From Bacillus sp. BGMRC 2118 (GTDB lineage: Bacteria > Bacillota > Bacilli > Bacillales > SA4), in contig VTTJ01000006.1 in NCBI GenBank assembly GCA_008364785.1, positions 248,001 through 312,000 on the forward strand: 64,000 bases of DNA. The letters are read 5' to 3'. Positions 8,230-16,455 of this stretch are shown one piece after another. The notes beneath the pieces are model-generated. The model was not told the DNA's origin. It saw nothing but the letters and a program-made list of their open reading frames with translations, and did no database searches. The position numbers were made by a program, and so were the translations under genes. Positions within the stretch are counted from its first letter, which is position 1, and each line of letters opens with the position of its first letter.

Positions 8230-9276
8230 ATGACGGATATAGAAATCTTCGATGTAACCATAATTGGTGGTGGTCCTGCTGGCTTATACTCTGCTTTTTA
8301 TAGTGGACTTAGAGAATTGAAAACAAAGATTATAGAATTCCAACCACAACTTGGCGGAAAAATTCATATTTACCCAGAAAAGATGATATGGGATGTAGGT
8401 GGTCAAACACCAATCTCAGGTGCTGATCTAATTAACCAATTAACGCAACAAGGATTAACATTTAATCCAACCGTTGTGTTGAACGAGAGAGTAACCAGTA
8501 TTTCTAAAGATGAAGAAGGATTATTTAGGTTAAAGACAACTACAGGTCAGGAGCACGTTTCAAAAACAGTGATTGTTGCAGTTGGGAGTGGAATCTTAAA
8601 GCCTCAAAGGTTACATATAGAAGGTGCTGAGCGATTTGAAGTCTCGAATCTTCATTATACAGTTAAATCTCTAAAGTACTTTAAAGACAGAACGATTATT
8701 ATTTCAGGTGGTGGAAATACTGCAATTGATTGGGCAAATGAACTAGTGCCGATAGCTAAGGAGGTTTACGTCACTCATCGTAAGCCATCATTCTCAGGCC
8801 ATGAGGCTCAAATTACACAACTAGTAAATAGTTCTGCACATTGTCTGTTGAATACGACAATTACAAAGTTAATGGCAGGCAGCAGTCATGAGACAATTGA
8901 TAAAGTGGAATTAACACATCAACAAACTGGAGAGGTGCAGTATATACCTGTTGATGATGTCATTATTAATCATGGCTTTGAACAAGATTCTACCTTATTA
9001 AATAATAGTTTGATTGACATTAACCTTGTGGATGAATTTTATATAGAAGGTAATTCATTTAGTGAATCATCTGTTGAAGGGTTATATGCAGCAGGAGATA
9101 TTATTAAATATGAAGGAAAGATAAACTTAATTGCAGGTACGTTTCAAGATTCAGCAAATGCAGTGAACAAGGCAAAGCAGTTTATAGAACCAGAAGCAAC
9201 TGAATATGGAATGGTATCCTCACATAATGAAGTATTTAAACAGAGAAACCGTGAATTAATAAAGAAAATGTTATAG
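8230..9276 (+). CDS. Ferredoxin-NADP+ reductase type 2 (thioredoxin reductase-like flavoprotein)
   Basis: A 348-residue FAD- and NAD(P)-binding enzyme that moves electrons between NADPH and ferredoxin or flavodoxin. The FAD motif GGGPAGLY (12-19) and NADPH motif SGGGNTAIDWA (about 158-168) flank a central domain without the CxxC redox pair of thioredoxin reductase, and AAGDI near the C-terminus completes the FAD site. This is the YumC/YcgT family. GAGGTGAAGG precedes the ATG. It diverges from the Fur-box operon, so the intergenic region may co-regulate both, and reductive iron release from imported siderophore is a reasonable inferred role. Confidence 0.88.
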   Translation: MTDIEIFDVTIIGGGPAGLYSAFYSGLRELKTKIIEFQPQLGGKIHIYPEKMIWDVGGQTPISGADLINQLTQQGLTFNPTVVLNERVTSISKDEEGLFRLKTTTGQEHVSKTVIVAVGSGILKPQRLHIEGAERFEVSNLHYTVKSLKYFKDRTIIISGGGNTAIDWANELVPIAKEVYVTHRKPSFSGHEAQITQLVNSSAHCLLNTTITKLMAGSSHETIDKVELTHQQTGEVQYIPVDDVIINHGFEQDSTLLNNSLIDINLVDEFYIEGNSFSESSVEGLYAAGDIIKYEGKINLIAGTFQDSANAVNKAKQFIEPEATEYGMVSSHNEVFKQRNRELIKKML

Positions 9277-9277
9277 T

Positions 9278-9343
9278 AAAAATAGAATAAGACTGTAGAC
9301 AAACTCTATTATTTCGAGTTGTCTGCAGTCTTATTCTATTTTT
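9278..9343 (+). terminator. Long intrinsic terminator
   Basis: A stem of about 27 bp (AAAATAGAATAAGACTG... against CAGTCTTATTCTATTTTT) with one mismatch and an 8-10 nt loop, beginning 2 nt after the reductase stop codon. Confidence 0.85.
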
Positions 9344-9546
9344 ATTCATATCTTTAAACAAGAGGATAAATGGAAAGAGAAATTAATTACCACTTCAAGT
9401 TTGGTTCAAGATGATGGGCAGGATCATGTTCATCTAAAGGATATCATTTCAATTTGATCTCTTTGTATAATATTATGTCTCGTTAGCATTATGTCAGCTA
9501 AATTAAGAAGATATCATAGAACAGAATGATTTTAAAAACCGATTGA

Positions 9547-9692
9547 AGTGGAATGGCACTCGACTCCTGCGGGAGCAGTGGGACATATGACAAAGTGTAC
9601 TTTCTTTGTCTCAGGTGAGACCCCGCAGGCGGAACGGCGAGGAGGCTCACCGCCCACCCCGCGGTATCCGGCGAGTGCCATGGAGCGAAAAT
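9547..9692. repeat. GC-rich Bacillaceae intergenic repeat
   Basis: A strikingly GC-rich block in AT-rich surroundings. The ends form a 10-bp inverted repeat (ATGGCACTCG 9553-9562 / CGAGTGCCAT 9672-9681), and CCTGCGGGAGCAG, GTGAGACCCCGCAGG and GAGGCTCACCGCC pair internally. Similar sequence recurs between genes of many Bacillaceae; this is from memory, not a search. This copy has an extra segment at about 9585-9612 containing its own 7-bp hairpin (GACAAAG / CTTTGTC). The rest of the 9344-9754 gap shows no gene. Confidence 0.65.
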
Positions 9693-9754
9693 CACCTTGT
9701 CTTACAGATGAATTTTATCCAATACATTTGGTATTTGTTCAATGCGTTATTGAT

Positions 9755-10372
9755 TTATGAACTTCCTTTTTTCACCCAATCCGCAACTGTAATAACTCGC
9801 TTTGTTTGATGAATAATAGCTGCTTTATAAGCTTCTTTATCCCCAACAATTTCATTATTCCCATCAACAGAAACACTTGTGCCATAAGGATTTCCTCCTG
9901 CAGCAAATAAAGAAGGATCTGTATAGCCAGGTGCAACAACAATAGCACCCCAATGATACATCGTAGTATATAAATTTAATATGGTAGCTTCTTGTCCACC
10001 ATGTGAATTTTGTGCAGATGTCATAGCACTGACAACCTTATTCACTGTTTTCCCTTGAGCCCATATTCCACCTGTCGTATCTAAGAACTGTTTCATTTGA
10101 GAAGCAATATTACCAAAACGTGTTGGTGTGCTGAAAATAATAGCATCTGCTTCCACAATATTTTCAGGTGTTACAACAGGAACATCTTTTGTCTGCTCTA
10201 AGTGTGACTTCCAAGCAGGGTTACCATCAATCACGCTTTGAGGAGCTAATTCAGGCACACGATAAATGGTCACTTCTGCACCAACCTCTTTAGCTCCCTC
10301 AGCAGCCCATTGTGCCAGTTGGTAGTTCGTGCCTGTCGTACTATAATATACTATTGCCAGTTTTACGGTCAT
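9755..10372 (-). CDS. WrbA-family NAD(P)H:quinone oxidoreductase
   Basis: A 205-residue flavodoxin-like FMN enzyme, type IV NAD(P)H:quinone oxidoreductase, which reduces quinones by two electrons to limit redox cycling. The phosphate-binding loop YYSTTGTNYQLA (about 8-19) and the FMN-contacting PTRFGNIASQMKQFLD and TSAQNSHGGQEATILNL segments are typical. ATG at 10372 is chosen because GGAGG sits 8 nt upstream; an ATG at 10387 lies on the other side of that site. It is a single-gene unit on the minus strand. Confidence 0.88.
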   Translation of the reverse strand: MTVKLAIVYYSTTGTNYQLAQWAAEGAKEVGAEVTIYRVPELAPQSVIDGNPAWKSHLEQTKDVPVVTPENIVEADAIIFSTPTRFGNIASQMKQFLDTTGGIWAQGKTVNKVVSAMTSAQNSHGGQEATILNLYTTMYHWGAIVVAPGYTDPSLFAAGGNPYGTSVSVDGNNEIVGDKEAYKAAIIHQTKRVITVADWVKKGSS

Positions 10373-10539
10373 GATTACAGCCTCCATTTATGTATTTATT
10401 CCTTCTTACTATTTCCATTATATTTTTCGTATATACTCTGTGGTTTCTATTCGAAAAGCAGTGTTGCCCTAGTCCAAACATAATGGAGCAAACAAATGCA
10501 GAAGAATGATTATGAAAAACTTTATAAAGACGATTAAAA

Positions 10540-10580
10540 ATAGCGAATACCCTCTAAAGGTGTATTCGCTATCTAATAAT
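10540..10580 (-). terminator. Terminator downstream of the transporter gene
   Basis: ATAGCGAATACCC and its imperfect complement ending GTATTCGCTAT form a 12-13 bp stem with a 4-nt loop. On the minus strand it lies about 75 bp after the transporter stop codon. Confidence 0.6.
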
Positions 10581-10655
10581 TTATAGAAAATTTTCTTCCG
10601 CAAAAGCTTGTTGATCTTAATAACGCTAGTAGCATGTTTTTCTTTGCGAATAAAT

Positions 10656-11620
10656 CTATATTAAAAACATCGCCACAATTGTTGTTACAACCAATCCAAT
10701 TGTAACAGGTAGTAAATTTCTTCTAGCAAGTTCAAATGGGTCAACACCGCAAATAGCTGCTGCTGGGATTAGAGCCCAAGGAACTAAAGTTCCTCCACCA
10801 ACCCAAATACCAGCAATTTGGCCAAGTGCGGTTAAAGTAGCTGCACCTGCACCGATAGCCGTTGAGAATAATTGAGCGATTGATCCAGCTAACGAAATTC
10901 CAGAAAAACCTGAACCATCTAAACCAGTAATGGCTCCTACTCCAGTTAATGTTATCGCTCCAACTTGTGCGTTTAGTGGCACGACTGAGGCTAATCCTAC
11001 ACCTAAATCGTTTACAATCCCTTGTGAGCTGGAAGGTAAATATTCACCGATGATTTTAATAAACGCTCCATCTCCTAGGTAGAAGAAAGCGGCAATCGGA
11101 ATAACTGCACCAAAGACTTTAAAACCGAATTGAAACCCTTCAATTAAATAACTTGTCGTTTTCTCCAGCCCCTTATTTTTGTGAGCTAGGAGCGCAATTA
11201 CTATTAAAATGAAAATGGAGGTTCCACCAATAAGTGCAGTTGCATCTCCACCTTGCAGTTTAAACAGCACCATCGCAATTAAATCTAAGATAAACAAAAT
11301 CGGGATAAGAATTGAAATAAACTTCTTTGATCCGAGTGAAAGCAAGCTCTTATCGATTTCCTCTTCCTTAATAAATTCATTATTAGCGACAGTTACGCCT
11401 GTACCCGCTGTTAGCTTTCCGTTTTTCATATCACGTTTAATGAAATAAAATGCTGTGACAGTTGTCACAACCCCCATGACGATGACTAACGGAATACTGG
11501 CAGTTACAACCTCACTTACTCCAAGACCTGCTGCATCTGCTGTTAGTTTTGGGGCTGCCTGAATGACAAAGTCACCTGATAGGGCGATACCATGACCGAA
11601 TAAGTTCATCGCCATAGCTA
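10656..11620 (-). pseudogene. yhfA: YhfA-like transporter, C-terminal part, separated by the prophage
   Basis: Residues from VAMAMNLFGHGIALSGDFV to the native C-terminus of a polytopic membrane transporter, with about eight hydrophobic helices and a cytoplasmic loop around FIKRDMKNGK. The N-terminal part is at 53738-54178 on the same strand. Joining the two at the AC core gives an uninterrupted 468-codon frame reading LPALAVAMAMNLF across the junction. A TTG/ATG 15-21 bp upstream of the join could restart translation, but no host promoter remains. The YhfA name rests on gene neighbourhood and length; transported substrate unknown. It is interrupted but potentially repairable, so not an ordinary decayed pseudogene. 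Confidence 0.8.
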
Positions 11621-11647
11621 CTCCGAGCGTCATCAAAGGATTCTTTA
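11594..11647. other. attL: attL: left attachment site of the prophage
   Basis: The host half is at 11594-11619, the AC core at 11620-11621, and the phage arm (TCCGAGCGTCATC then AAAGGATTCTTTA) at 11622-11647. The phage arm is an inverted partner of the attR arm. The integrase stop codon begins 2 bp beyond the arm, the usual position for serine integrase phages. Confidence 0.85.
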
Positions 11648-11648
11648 T

Positions 11649-13079
11649 TTAGTTTAATACAAACTCTTTAATTTCAACCTTTGGAGTTCTCCCAGGAGCT
11701 CTTACATAATCCTTTGGAACATCGATGACGATCTTATCAAATAATTCGTTAATGAATTCTTTCTTCTCAAATTCATTGGCGCTCTTCCACAAATCAGGGA
11801 TACCATTAATCAAACTGATTATAGAATCCTTATCGAAATGCACCTGACTTTTTGATAGTTCCTCCAATTGCTCTTTGATTAATATTTCCTTCCGAGTATC
11901 CTCTTTAGTCATCTCTAAATATTCATCTTGAGACATTACATTATTACCGAGAGCCATTAACCATGTCTTTTTCCGTTGCTTAATGGCAGTGAGCTCCTTC
12001 TCAAGTTCCTCTATTAGTTCAGAGTTATCCTGGAATTCAACATTATCATGCTCAAAGTTTTGAATAAGCTGAATGAATTTATCTGGATCAGTAGGGGAGA
12101 ATGAGTTTAAGAATTCTTCTGTTAATACTGATTCATTGATTATTGGTAAATCACAACTTGCATTGTTTTTCTTATTAATACATAGATAATGTTTGGTGCC
12201 TTTTGCTTTTCTATTCCACCCGGACAGAGAGGATCCGCATCGAGCGCATCGTAAAACTCCACTAAATGGGAAGGGAGAGGTAGCCTTTTTCCCTTCAATA
12301 GTTCTAACGTTTCGAAGCTGCTGCACCTTCTCGAATATTTCCTCATCTATAATCGCTTCATGTGTGGGTATATCCGATACAATTTCATCTAGTTTAGAAT
12401 TTTTGGCCCAGCGTAACTTTCCACTGTATACAGGATTATCTAACATCCTGCTAATAGTACGGATACCCTTATTCACATTAAATTGTTGTAGGTAAAGCGA
12501 GATCTGTCTCATACCCTTACCATCCATGTAAAGCCTGAATACCTCTTTAACTAACCGTGATTCCTTCTTATCAATTACTAATTGACCATCCTTAATTCTA
12601 TATCCAAATGGGGCTCGTCCACCGTTACGCTCTCCTAGAGTGGCTTTTTTGGCCATATTCTCAACAACCCGTTCTGAGATAGTATCTCTTTCCCATTCAG
12701 CCATTGCACCAACTAATGTGATAAAGAACCGGCCCATTGCAGTGGTTGTATCAAACACTTCAGTTACACTTTTTATTTTCACGTTGTTATCTTCAAATAG
12801 ATGAAGAAGATCATGAAGACTTTTTACACTTCGAATTAAACGATCCAATTTATAAAAAACAACCACATCGAATTTCTTTTCTGTGGCGTCTTTCATCAGT
12901 CTTTGTATTTCTGGTCTGTTTAAATTTTTAGCACTGTAACCGTCATCTATATAAAAATCGTGAAGCTCCCAACCTTGGGACTCCACAAACTTTAATGTTC
13001 TATCTTTTTGCGAGGCAATACTGTAACCCTCTTTAGCTTGTTCATCTGTTGAAACACGGATGTATAATGCTGCCTTCAT
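11649..13079 (-). CDS. int: Large serine integrase (site-specific recombinase)
   Basis: A 476-residue recombinase that integrates and excises the phage through a phosphoserine intermediate. The N-terminal resolvase domain has YIRVSTDEQ with catalytic Ser10, and FYKLDRLIRS near 93-102. The recombinase domain follows (RAPFGYRIKDG). A zinc ribbon is seen as CARCGSS...CINKKNNASC near 275-305, then a coiled-coil segment used for synapsis control. Length matches Bxb1/A118/TP901-class enzymes. Preceded by AGGAGA. It lies next to attL, and the reconstructed attP symmetry agrees with a serine rather than tyrosine recombinase. Confidence 0.95.
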   Translation of the reverse strand: MKAALYIRVSTDEQAKEGYSIASQKDRTLKFVESQGWELHDFYIDDGYSAKNLNRPEIQRLMKDATEKKFDVVVFYKLDRLIRSVKSLHDLLHLFEDNNVKIKSVTEVFDTTTAMGRFFITLVGAMAEWERDTISERVVENMAKKATLGERNGGRAPFGYRIKDGQLVIDKKESRLVKEVFRLYMDGKGMRQISLYLQQFNVNKGIRTISRMLDNPVYSGKLRWAKNSKLDEIVSDIPTHEAIIDEEIFEKVQQLRNVRTIEGKKATSPFPFSGVLRCARCGSSLSGWNRKAKGTKHYLCINKKNNASCDLPIINESVLTEEFLNSFSPTDPDKFIQLIQNFEHDNVEFQDNSELIEELEKELTAIKQRKKTWLMALGNNVMSQDEYLEMTKEDTRKEILIKEQLEELSKSQVHFDKDSIISLINGIPDLWKSANEFEKKEFINELFDKIVIDVPKDYVRAPGRTPKVEIKEFVLN

Positions 13080-13104
13080 AACTAACTTCTCCTTTCAAAA
13101 CAGG

Positions 13105-13131
13105 AAAAGTACACATTGGTGTGTACTTTTA
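13105..13131 (-). terminator. Hairpin between repressor and integrase genes
   Basis: An 11-bp perfect stem (AAAAGTACACA / TGTGTACTTTT) with a TTGG loop overlaps the repressor stop codon. It would reduce read-through from repressor into integrase. Confidence 0.6.
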
Positions 13132-14136
13132 AGGTTCAAATATAACTTGTATTACTTTCCCGATGATTCTAGCGCTCTTATTATTAAGTGGTATAGGAGC
13201 ATAGTTTTGGTTTGTGGAAATTAACCAAATGGATCCATCATCATATCGTTTTACCTTTTTTAGGGTTGCATTATCTCCATCCACATTTACTACAGCTATT
13301 TCACCATTTTCAACTTCAGGTTGAATTTTTACAACAACCTTATCGCCTTCATAAATCCTACTTCCAGTCATTGAATCACCCTTCACGATTAATATGAATA
13401 GGTCGCCTTCTTTAAAATTCCCGGGATTAGGGATGTTTATATAATCAAGAATGTGTTCTTCTGCTAAGATAGGTTGGCCTGCCGCGATGAACCCAAGAAC
13501 AGGTATATTTAAAACTGATGTAACAGTTTTAAGTTCACTTTTTGCATTGGAATATATAACTTCATTTTCTTTAATGTAGTTATATTTATTAGCATCTTCT
13601 TCAAAAATGTTTAACAAACCAATTTTGAACTCTATACTCTCCCTTTCTAGAGCTTCCTTAAACAACTCAATATCTTTATATACCTCTATGCGCTGGGTTT
13701 CTTCAGATACATCAGAAACAAGTGCATGAGCTAACATCTTCTTTTGAAGCCTTACTAAAGTAGGGTTATCAATAAAATCAAAAGTTAATCGTACTCCCAT
13801 TCTCGCCTCTAAATAGCCAGTTATAAAACCATCTATATATGGAATAGTTAAATCTTCATCTGAATTGACAATTTTTTGTTGAATGATTAAAGGTAATTTT
13901 GTAATTAACCCTTCTGGTGTGATATTGGGATCGTCTGTATTTCCTAGAATGTAATCAGTGGATACTCCTAAAACGTTTGAAAGTGAAATAACATCATCAT
14001 AATCAGGAAAAGAATACTCCCTTTCCCAATTTGAAACAACCTGAGCAGAAACATTCACTCTTACTGCTAGTTCTTTTTGAGTGAGTCCATTTTGTTTCCT
14101 TAAACTTTTAATTCTCTCTCCAATTTTTATTTCCAT
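13129..14136 (-). CDS. Phage CI/LexA-type repressor (XRE helix-turn-helix plus S24 peptidase)
   Basis: A 335-residue repressor expected to maintain lysogeny. Residues 1-65 form an XRE DNA-binding domain (LTQKELAVRVNVSAQVVSNWERE). A linker of about 140 residues follows. The C-terminal part is an S24 self-cleaving domain with an Ala-Gly cleavage site in FIAAGQPI (about 218), catalytic Ser in GDSMTGS (about 253) and Lys in ATLKKVKRY (about 290). This architecture predicts RecA-dependent SOS induction. It is divergent from the early operon, with operators in the shared region. The linker is longer than in lambda CI or HdiR and may hold an extra interaction domain. Confidence 0.92.
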   Translation of the reverse strand: MEIKIGERIKSLRKQNGLTQKELAVRVNVSAQVVSNWEREYSFPDYDDVISLSNVLGVSTDYILGNTDDPNITPEGLITKLPLIIQQKIVNSDEDLTIPYIDGFITGYLEARMGVRLTFDFIDNPTLVRLQKKMLAHALVSDVSEETQRIEVYKDIELFKEALERESIEFKIGLLNIFEEDANKYNYIKENEVIYSNAKSELKTVTSVLNIPVLGFIAAGQPILAEEHILDYINIPNPGNFKEGDLFILIVKGDSMTGSRIYEGDKVVVKIQPEVENGEIAVVNVDGDNATLKKVKRYDDGSIWLISTNQNYAPIPLNNKSARIIGKVIQVIFEP

Positions 14137-14250
14137 AAGGAATCATCCTTTATAACGGTTTCTGATGTTCTAATTCTAACAATTCCTGATATAACATTCA
14201 GTATTTATGTAATAAAGTAACGATAAAGTGGAATGTTTTTAAAGTTTCTG

Positions 14251-14280
14251 TTGACACTAACGATAAGTGTTAGTTATATT
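14251..14280 (+). promoter_or_regulatory. Early promoter with operator in its spacer
   Basis: TTGACA (14251-14256) and TATATT (14275-14280) are 18 bp apart. The spacer holds an inverted repeat ACTAAC-N7-GTTAGT (14256-14274). Related half-sites occur nearby, ACGATAAAGTGG at 14219-14230 and GTGTTAGT at 14292-14299. A repressor dimer bound here would occlude RNA polymerase. Confidence 0.7.
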
Positions 14281-14304
14281 AGTAACAAAAGGTGTTAGTT
14301 TCGA

Positions 14305-14562
14305 ATGGAGGTGGTCAAAATAGTACATTTAAATGTTGAAAAGATTAGAAAGTCAAAGGGTATCACAAAAACACATATGGCAAAGAAGCTTGGCCTAACT
14401 ATACAGGGGTACAGTCAGATTACAAGCGGAAATGTAAGGCTAGATGTAGAACGATTAAAAGTTATTGCTCAGATAATGAGTGTAGATCCAGCTATTTTTT
14501 TTAACGATGAACTAACGGATTCTGTTATAAATGATTTTGAATCTAAATTAGCTTCGTATTAG
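14305..14562 (+). CDS. Small XRE-family regulator (Cro-like position)
   Basis: An 85-residue protein with a helix-turn-helix (ITKTHMAKKLGLTIQGYSQITSGNVRLDVERL), the first gene of the early operon, where a Cro or antirepressor is expected. The ATG at 14305 has only a weak AAAGGTG 13 nt upstream, while a better GGAGGTGG lies just inside the frame with no ATG, GTG or TTG at the right distance in frame. The exact start is therefore uncertain. Confidence 0.7.
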   Translation: MEVVKIVHLNVEKIRKSKGITKTHMAKKLGLTIQGYSQITSGNVRLDVERLKVIAQIMSVDPAIFFNDELTDSVINDFESKLASY

Positions 14563-14633
14563 TTTTCCCTACTTCTTTAAAACATAAGAGACAACCATAA
14601 ATTCATACATTTGGAAGAAGGAGGCGATCATGG

Positions 14634-14756
14634 ATGAAGATTGAAATTCCATCTGAGAAATTAGCAGCTGCGGTTAATAAACATTTGATGCCAGGATTGC
14701 TAAGAAGGCTTAGAGAGGAAGAAAAGAAAAAGAAAGAGGAAGCTAAAGGAGCTTGA
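14634..14756 (+). CDS. Small basic protein, unknown
   Basis: A 40-residue peptide beginning MKIEIPSEKLAAAVNKHL with a Lys/Glu-rich C-terminus that looks helical. AAGGAGG is 9 nt upstream. A four-codon frame starting at 14630 overlaps its start and may modulate translation. Unrecognised family; early-operon location only. Confidence 0.5.
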   Translation: MKIEIPSEKLAAAVNKHLMPGLLRRLREEEKKKKEEAKGA

Positions 14757-14845
14757 GCATTAGCTCACTTCTTTTTAAGAACAAATTGGACAGGCTGCGC
14801 GACATTATAAATCGCTTCGTATTATAACTTGAGGGAGGTGAGGTA

Positions 14846-14941
14846 GTGGAGAAGGACTTGAGGTACAATATCGCATTTTACATATTGCTTCTGGTCACAT
14901 TTGGAACATTTTATGGATTAGCAATTTTTATAAATAACTAG
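14846..14941 (+). CDS. Small single-span membrane peptide
   Basis: 31 residues from GTG at 14846, with GGGAGGTGAGG upstream. Residues about 9-29 form one hydrophobic helix (IAFYILLLVTFGTFYGLAIF). Such peptides are frequent in phage early regions; the function is unknown. Confidence 0.5.
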   Translation: MEKDLRYNIAFYILLLVTFGTFYGLAIFINN

Positions 14942-14964
14942 ATTACAAGATAAGGAGAGAGTTT

Positions 14965-15738
14965 ATGGAGTTAAAAGTGATTAATCAAGATGGACAATTA
15001 TTAGTAGATAGTCGTGAAGTAGCTGAGATGGTGGCAAAGCAGCACAAAGATCTATTAGAAACAATTAGAGGTTATATAGAGCATTTGATAAGCGGAAAAT
15101 TCCGCCCAACTGATTTCTTTATTTTGAGTAATTACCAAGATAGTCTTAATCGAACTAAACCAAGATACCTAATTACTCGTAAAGGGTGCGACATGGTTGC
15201 GAATAAGATGACTGGTGAAAAAGGTGTCCTCTTTACAGCTACATATGTTACTCGATTCGAAGAAATGGAGAATCAGTTAAAAGAAGGACCTAAATCAGAA
15301 ATTGAACTAATTGCAATGATTGCTCAAAAGATGGTTGAGAAAGAACGTAGAGATAAAGAACGAGATGAAAAGCTCGTAGCAATTGAGCAAGGAGTGAATA
15401 CTTTGACAACAGGTTTAACGGCAGTTCCAGATCACAAGAAGGTCGTTGATACGGTTAATGAGTATGCACGCTATGCGAGACTTGGACACGATGAAGTTTA
15501 CAAACATATCTATTCGATAATGAAAGCTCAACACGGAATTGATATACCGGCAAGAGTTGAGAATGAACGTAGAAAAGTTAATGCGGCTTACTTCGAAAAG
15601 AAAGGTAAATTGTATGCTGAATCAACGTTAAAGAGCAAAGTGAACGGTATTGATGTAATGGTTCGTTTAGGTGTATTGGACAAATTTAATAGAATACTAA
15701 TTGGCCTGTTAGCAAAGGCAAAGGGTATTCCATCATGA
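14965..15738 (+). CDS. Rha-family phage regulatory protein with C-terminal ORF6C-like domain
   Basis: A 257-residue putative antirepressor or regulator. The N-terminal 100 residues fit the Rha family (LLVDSREVAEMVAKQHKDLLETIR and RYLITRKGCDMVANKMTGEKG). The C-terminal part (VNEYARYARLGHDEVYKHIY through DVMVRLGVLDKF) resembles the ORF6C domain that recurs at the ends of Bro/antirepressor proteins. It is read from AAGGAGAG-preceded ATG at 14965 and overlaps the next gene by 4 bp. Role by family: modulation of the lysis-lysogeny decision or of host functions. Confidence 0.85.
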   Translation: MELKVINQDGQLLVDSREVAEMVAKQHKDLLETIRGYIEHLISGKFRPTDFFILSNYQDSLNRTKPRYLITRKGCDMVANKMTGEKGVLFTATYVTRFEEMENQLKEGPKSEIELIAMIAQKMVEKERRDKERDEKLVAIEQGVNTLTTGLTAVPDHKKVVDTVNEYARYARLGHDEVYKHIYSIMKAQHGIDIPARVENERRKVNAAYFEKKGKLYAESTLKSKVNGIDVMVRLGVLDKFNRILIGLLAKAKGIPS

Positions 15739-15974
15739 GACTACATAACAGAGGAACCAAAAGCGAGTATCTAGGATTGTTAGTCTATGAGGCTCTTTTA
15801 GTACAAGAGATTGAGATTCATAGTCGGAAACGAGGATATGAAGGTGAAGTAGCAGCTCTGAAGTTAGATAAGGAAGAAGTATCGATAAAACGCAAAAGGT
15901 TAGCATTGGTACTTAAAAATAAAAGAGCAGCTGATGCTGGAACATCAACTGCTGCGCAATACAAAACATTATAG
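15735..15974 (+). CDS. Phage protein of unknown function
   Basis: A 79-residue basic, helical protein coupled by an ATGA overlap to the Rha gene. No motif recognised. Its last codons contain an inverted repeat (GCAGCTGATG / CATCAACTGCTGC, about 15929-15956) that may act as a small hairpin at the end of this transcript section. The 15975-16151 interval that follows has no convincing gene. Confidence 0.55.
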   Translation: MRLHNRGTKSEYLGLLVYEALLVQEIEIHSRKRGYEGEVAALKLDKEEVSIKRKRLALVLKNKRAADAGTSTAAQYKTL

Positions 15975-16151
15975 ATGTATCTTCATTTTACATTAAATGC
16001 GAATTTTTGCAACTGGATAGGCTGGTGCCTATCTTTGGGAGATATGAGGTTACTGGTTCCCAAACCCCTTTGACAGTAGCTTCATGCTTCCAAAGATGTG
16101 CGCCACACATCAAAACTTATATTTCTATCTTATGTAGGAAGGAGGACAAGT

Positions 16152-16355
16152 ATGACAAGAAATTCTGTAGAAAATCCGATGTTGTTAAAAGTGCCTGAAG
16201 AAGGAAGACATTTTGCAATTGATGCAGTAGGTACTGAAATTCATTATGGTGATACGTTTTATCTGATTAATGATGAATTGGTTCATGAAGACAACTTAGA
16301 GGATTTTGTTATTGAGTTCCTAGGAGCAAAAGTAAAAGTAGCTGGGGAAGAATAA
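16152..16355 (+). CDS. YqaI-like phage protein
   Basis: A 67-residue protein from ATG 16152 with GGAGG 6 nt upstream. The ENPMLLK N-terminus and the YGDTFYLINDELVHEDNLEDFVIEFLG region resemble B. subtilis skin-element YqaI, which has a short beta-rich fold of unknown role. An upstream extension of the frame lacks a ribosome site. Confidence 0.6.
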   Translation: MTRNSVENPMLLKVPEEGRHFAIDAVGTEIHYGDTFYLINDELVHEDNLEDFVIEFLGAKVKVAGEE

Positions 16356-16455
16356 AGGACCTGCTTGGCAGAGCAGATCCTCATCAGGTGATCCATGTAT
16401 ATAACCTAATTACATATTACTTGAATCACCTCAATTTATCAATTGGAGGTAGGAA

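Noticed and set aside
9548..9809. Overlapping small plus- and minus-strand frames in the GC-rich block
   Set aside because: Open only because of the GC-rich palindromic repeat; no ribosome sites, and both strands are open in parallel.
16007..16198. Plus-strand frame of 63 codons before the YqaI-like gene
   Set aside because: TTG start without a ribosome site, and it overlaps the well-supported 16152-16355 gene in another frame.
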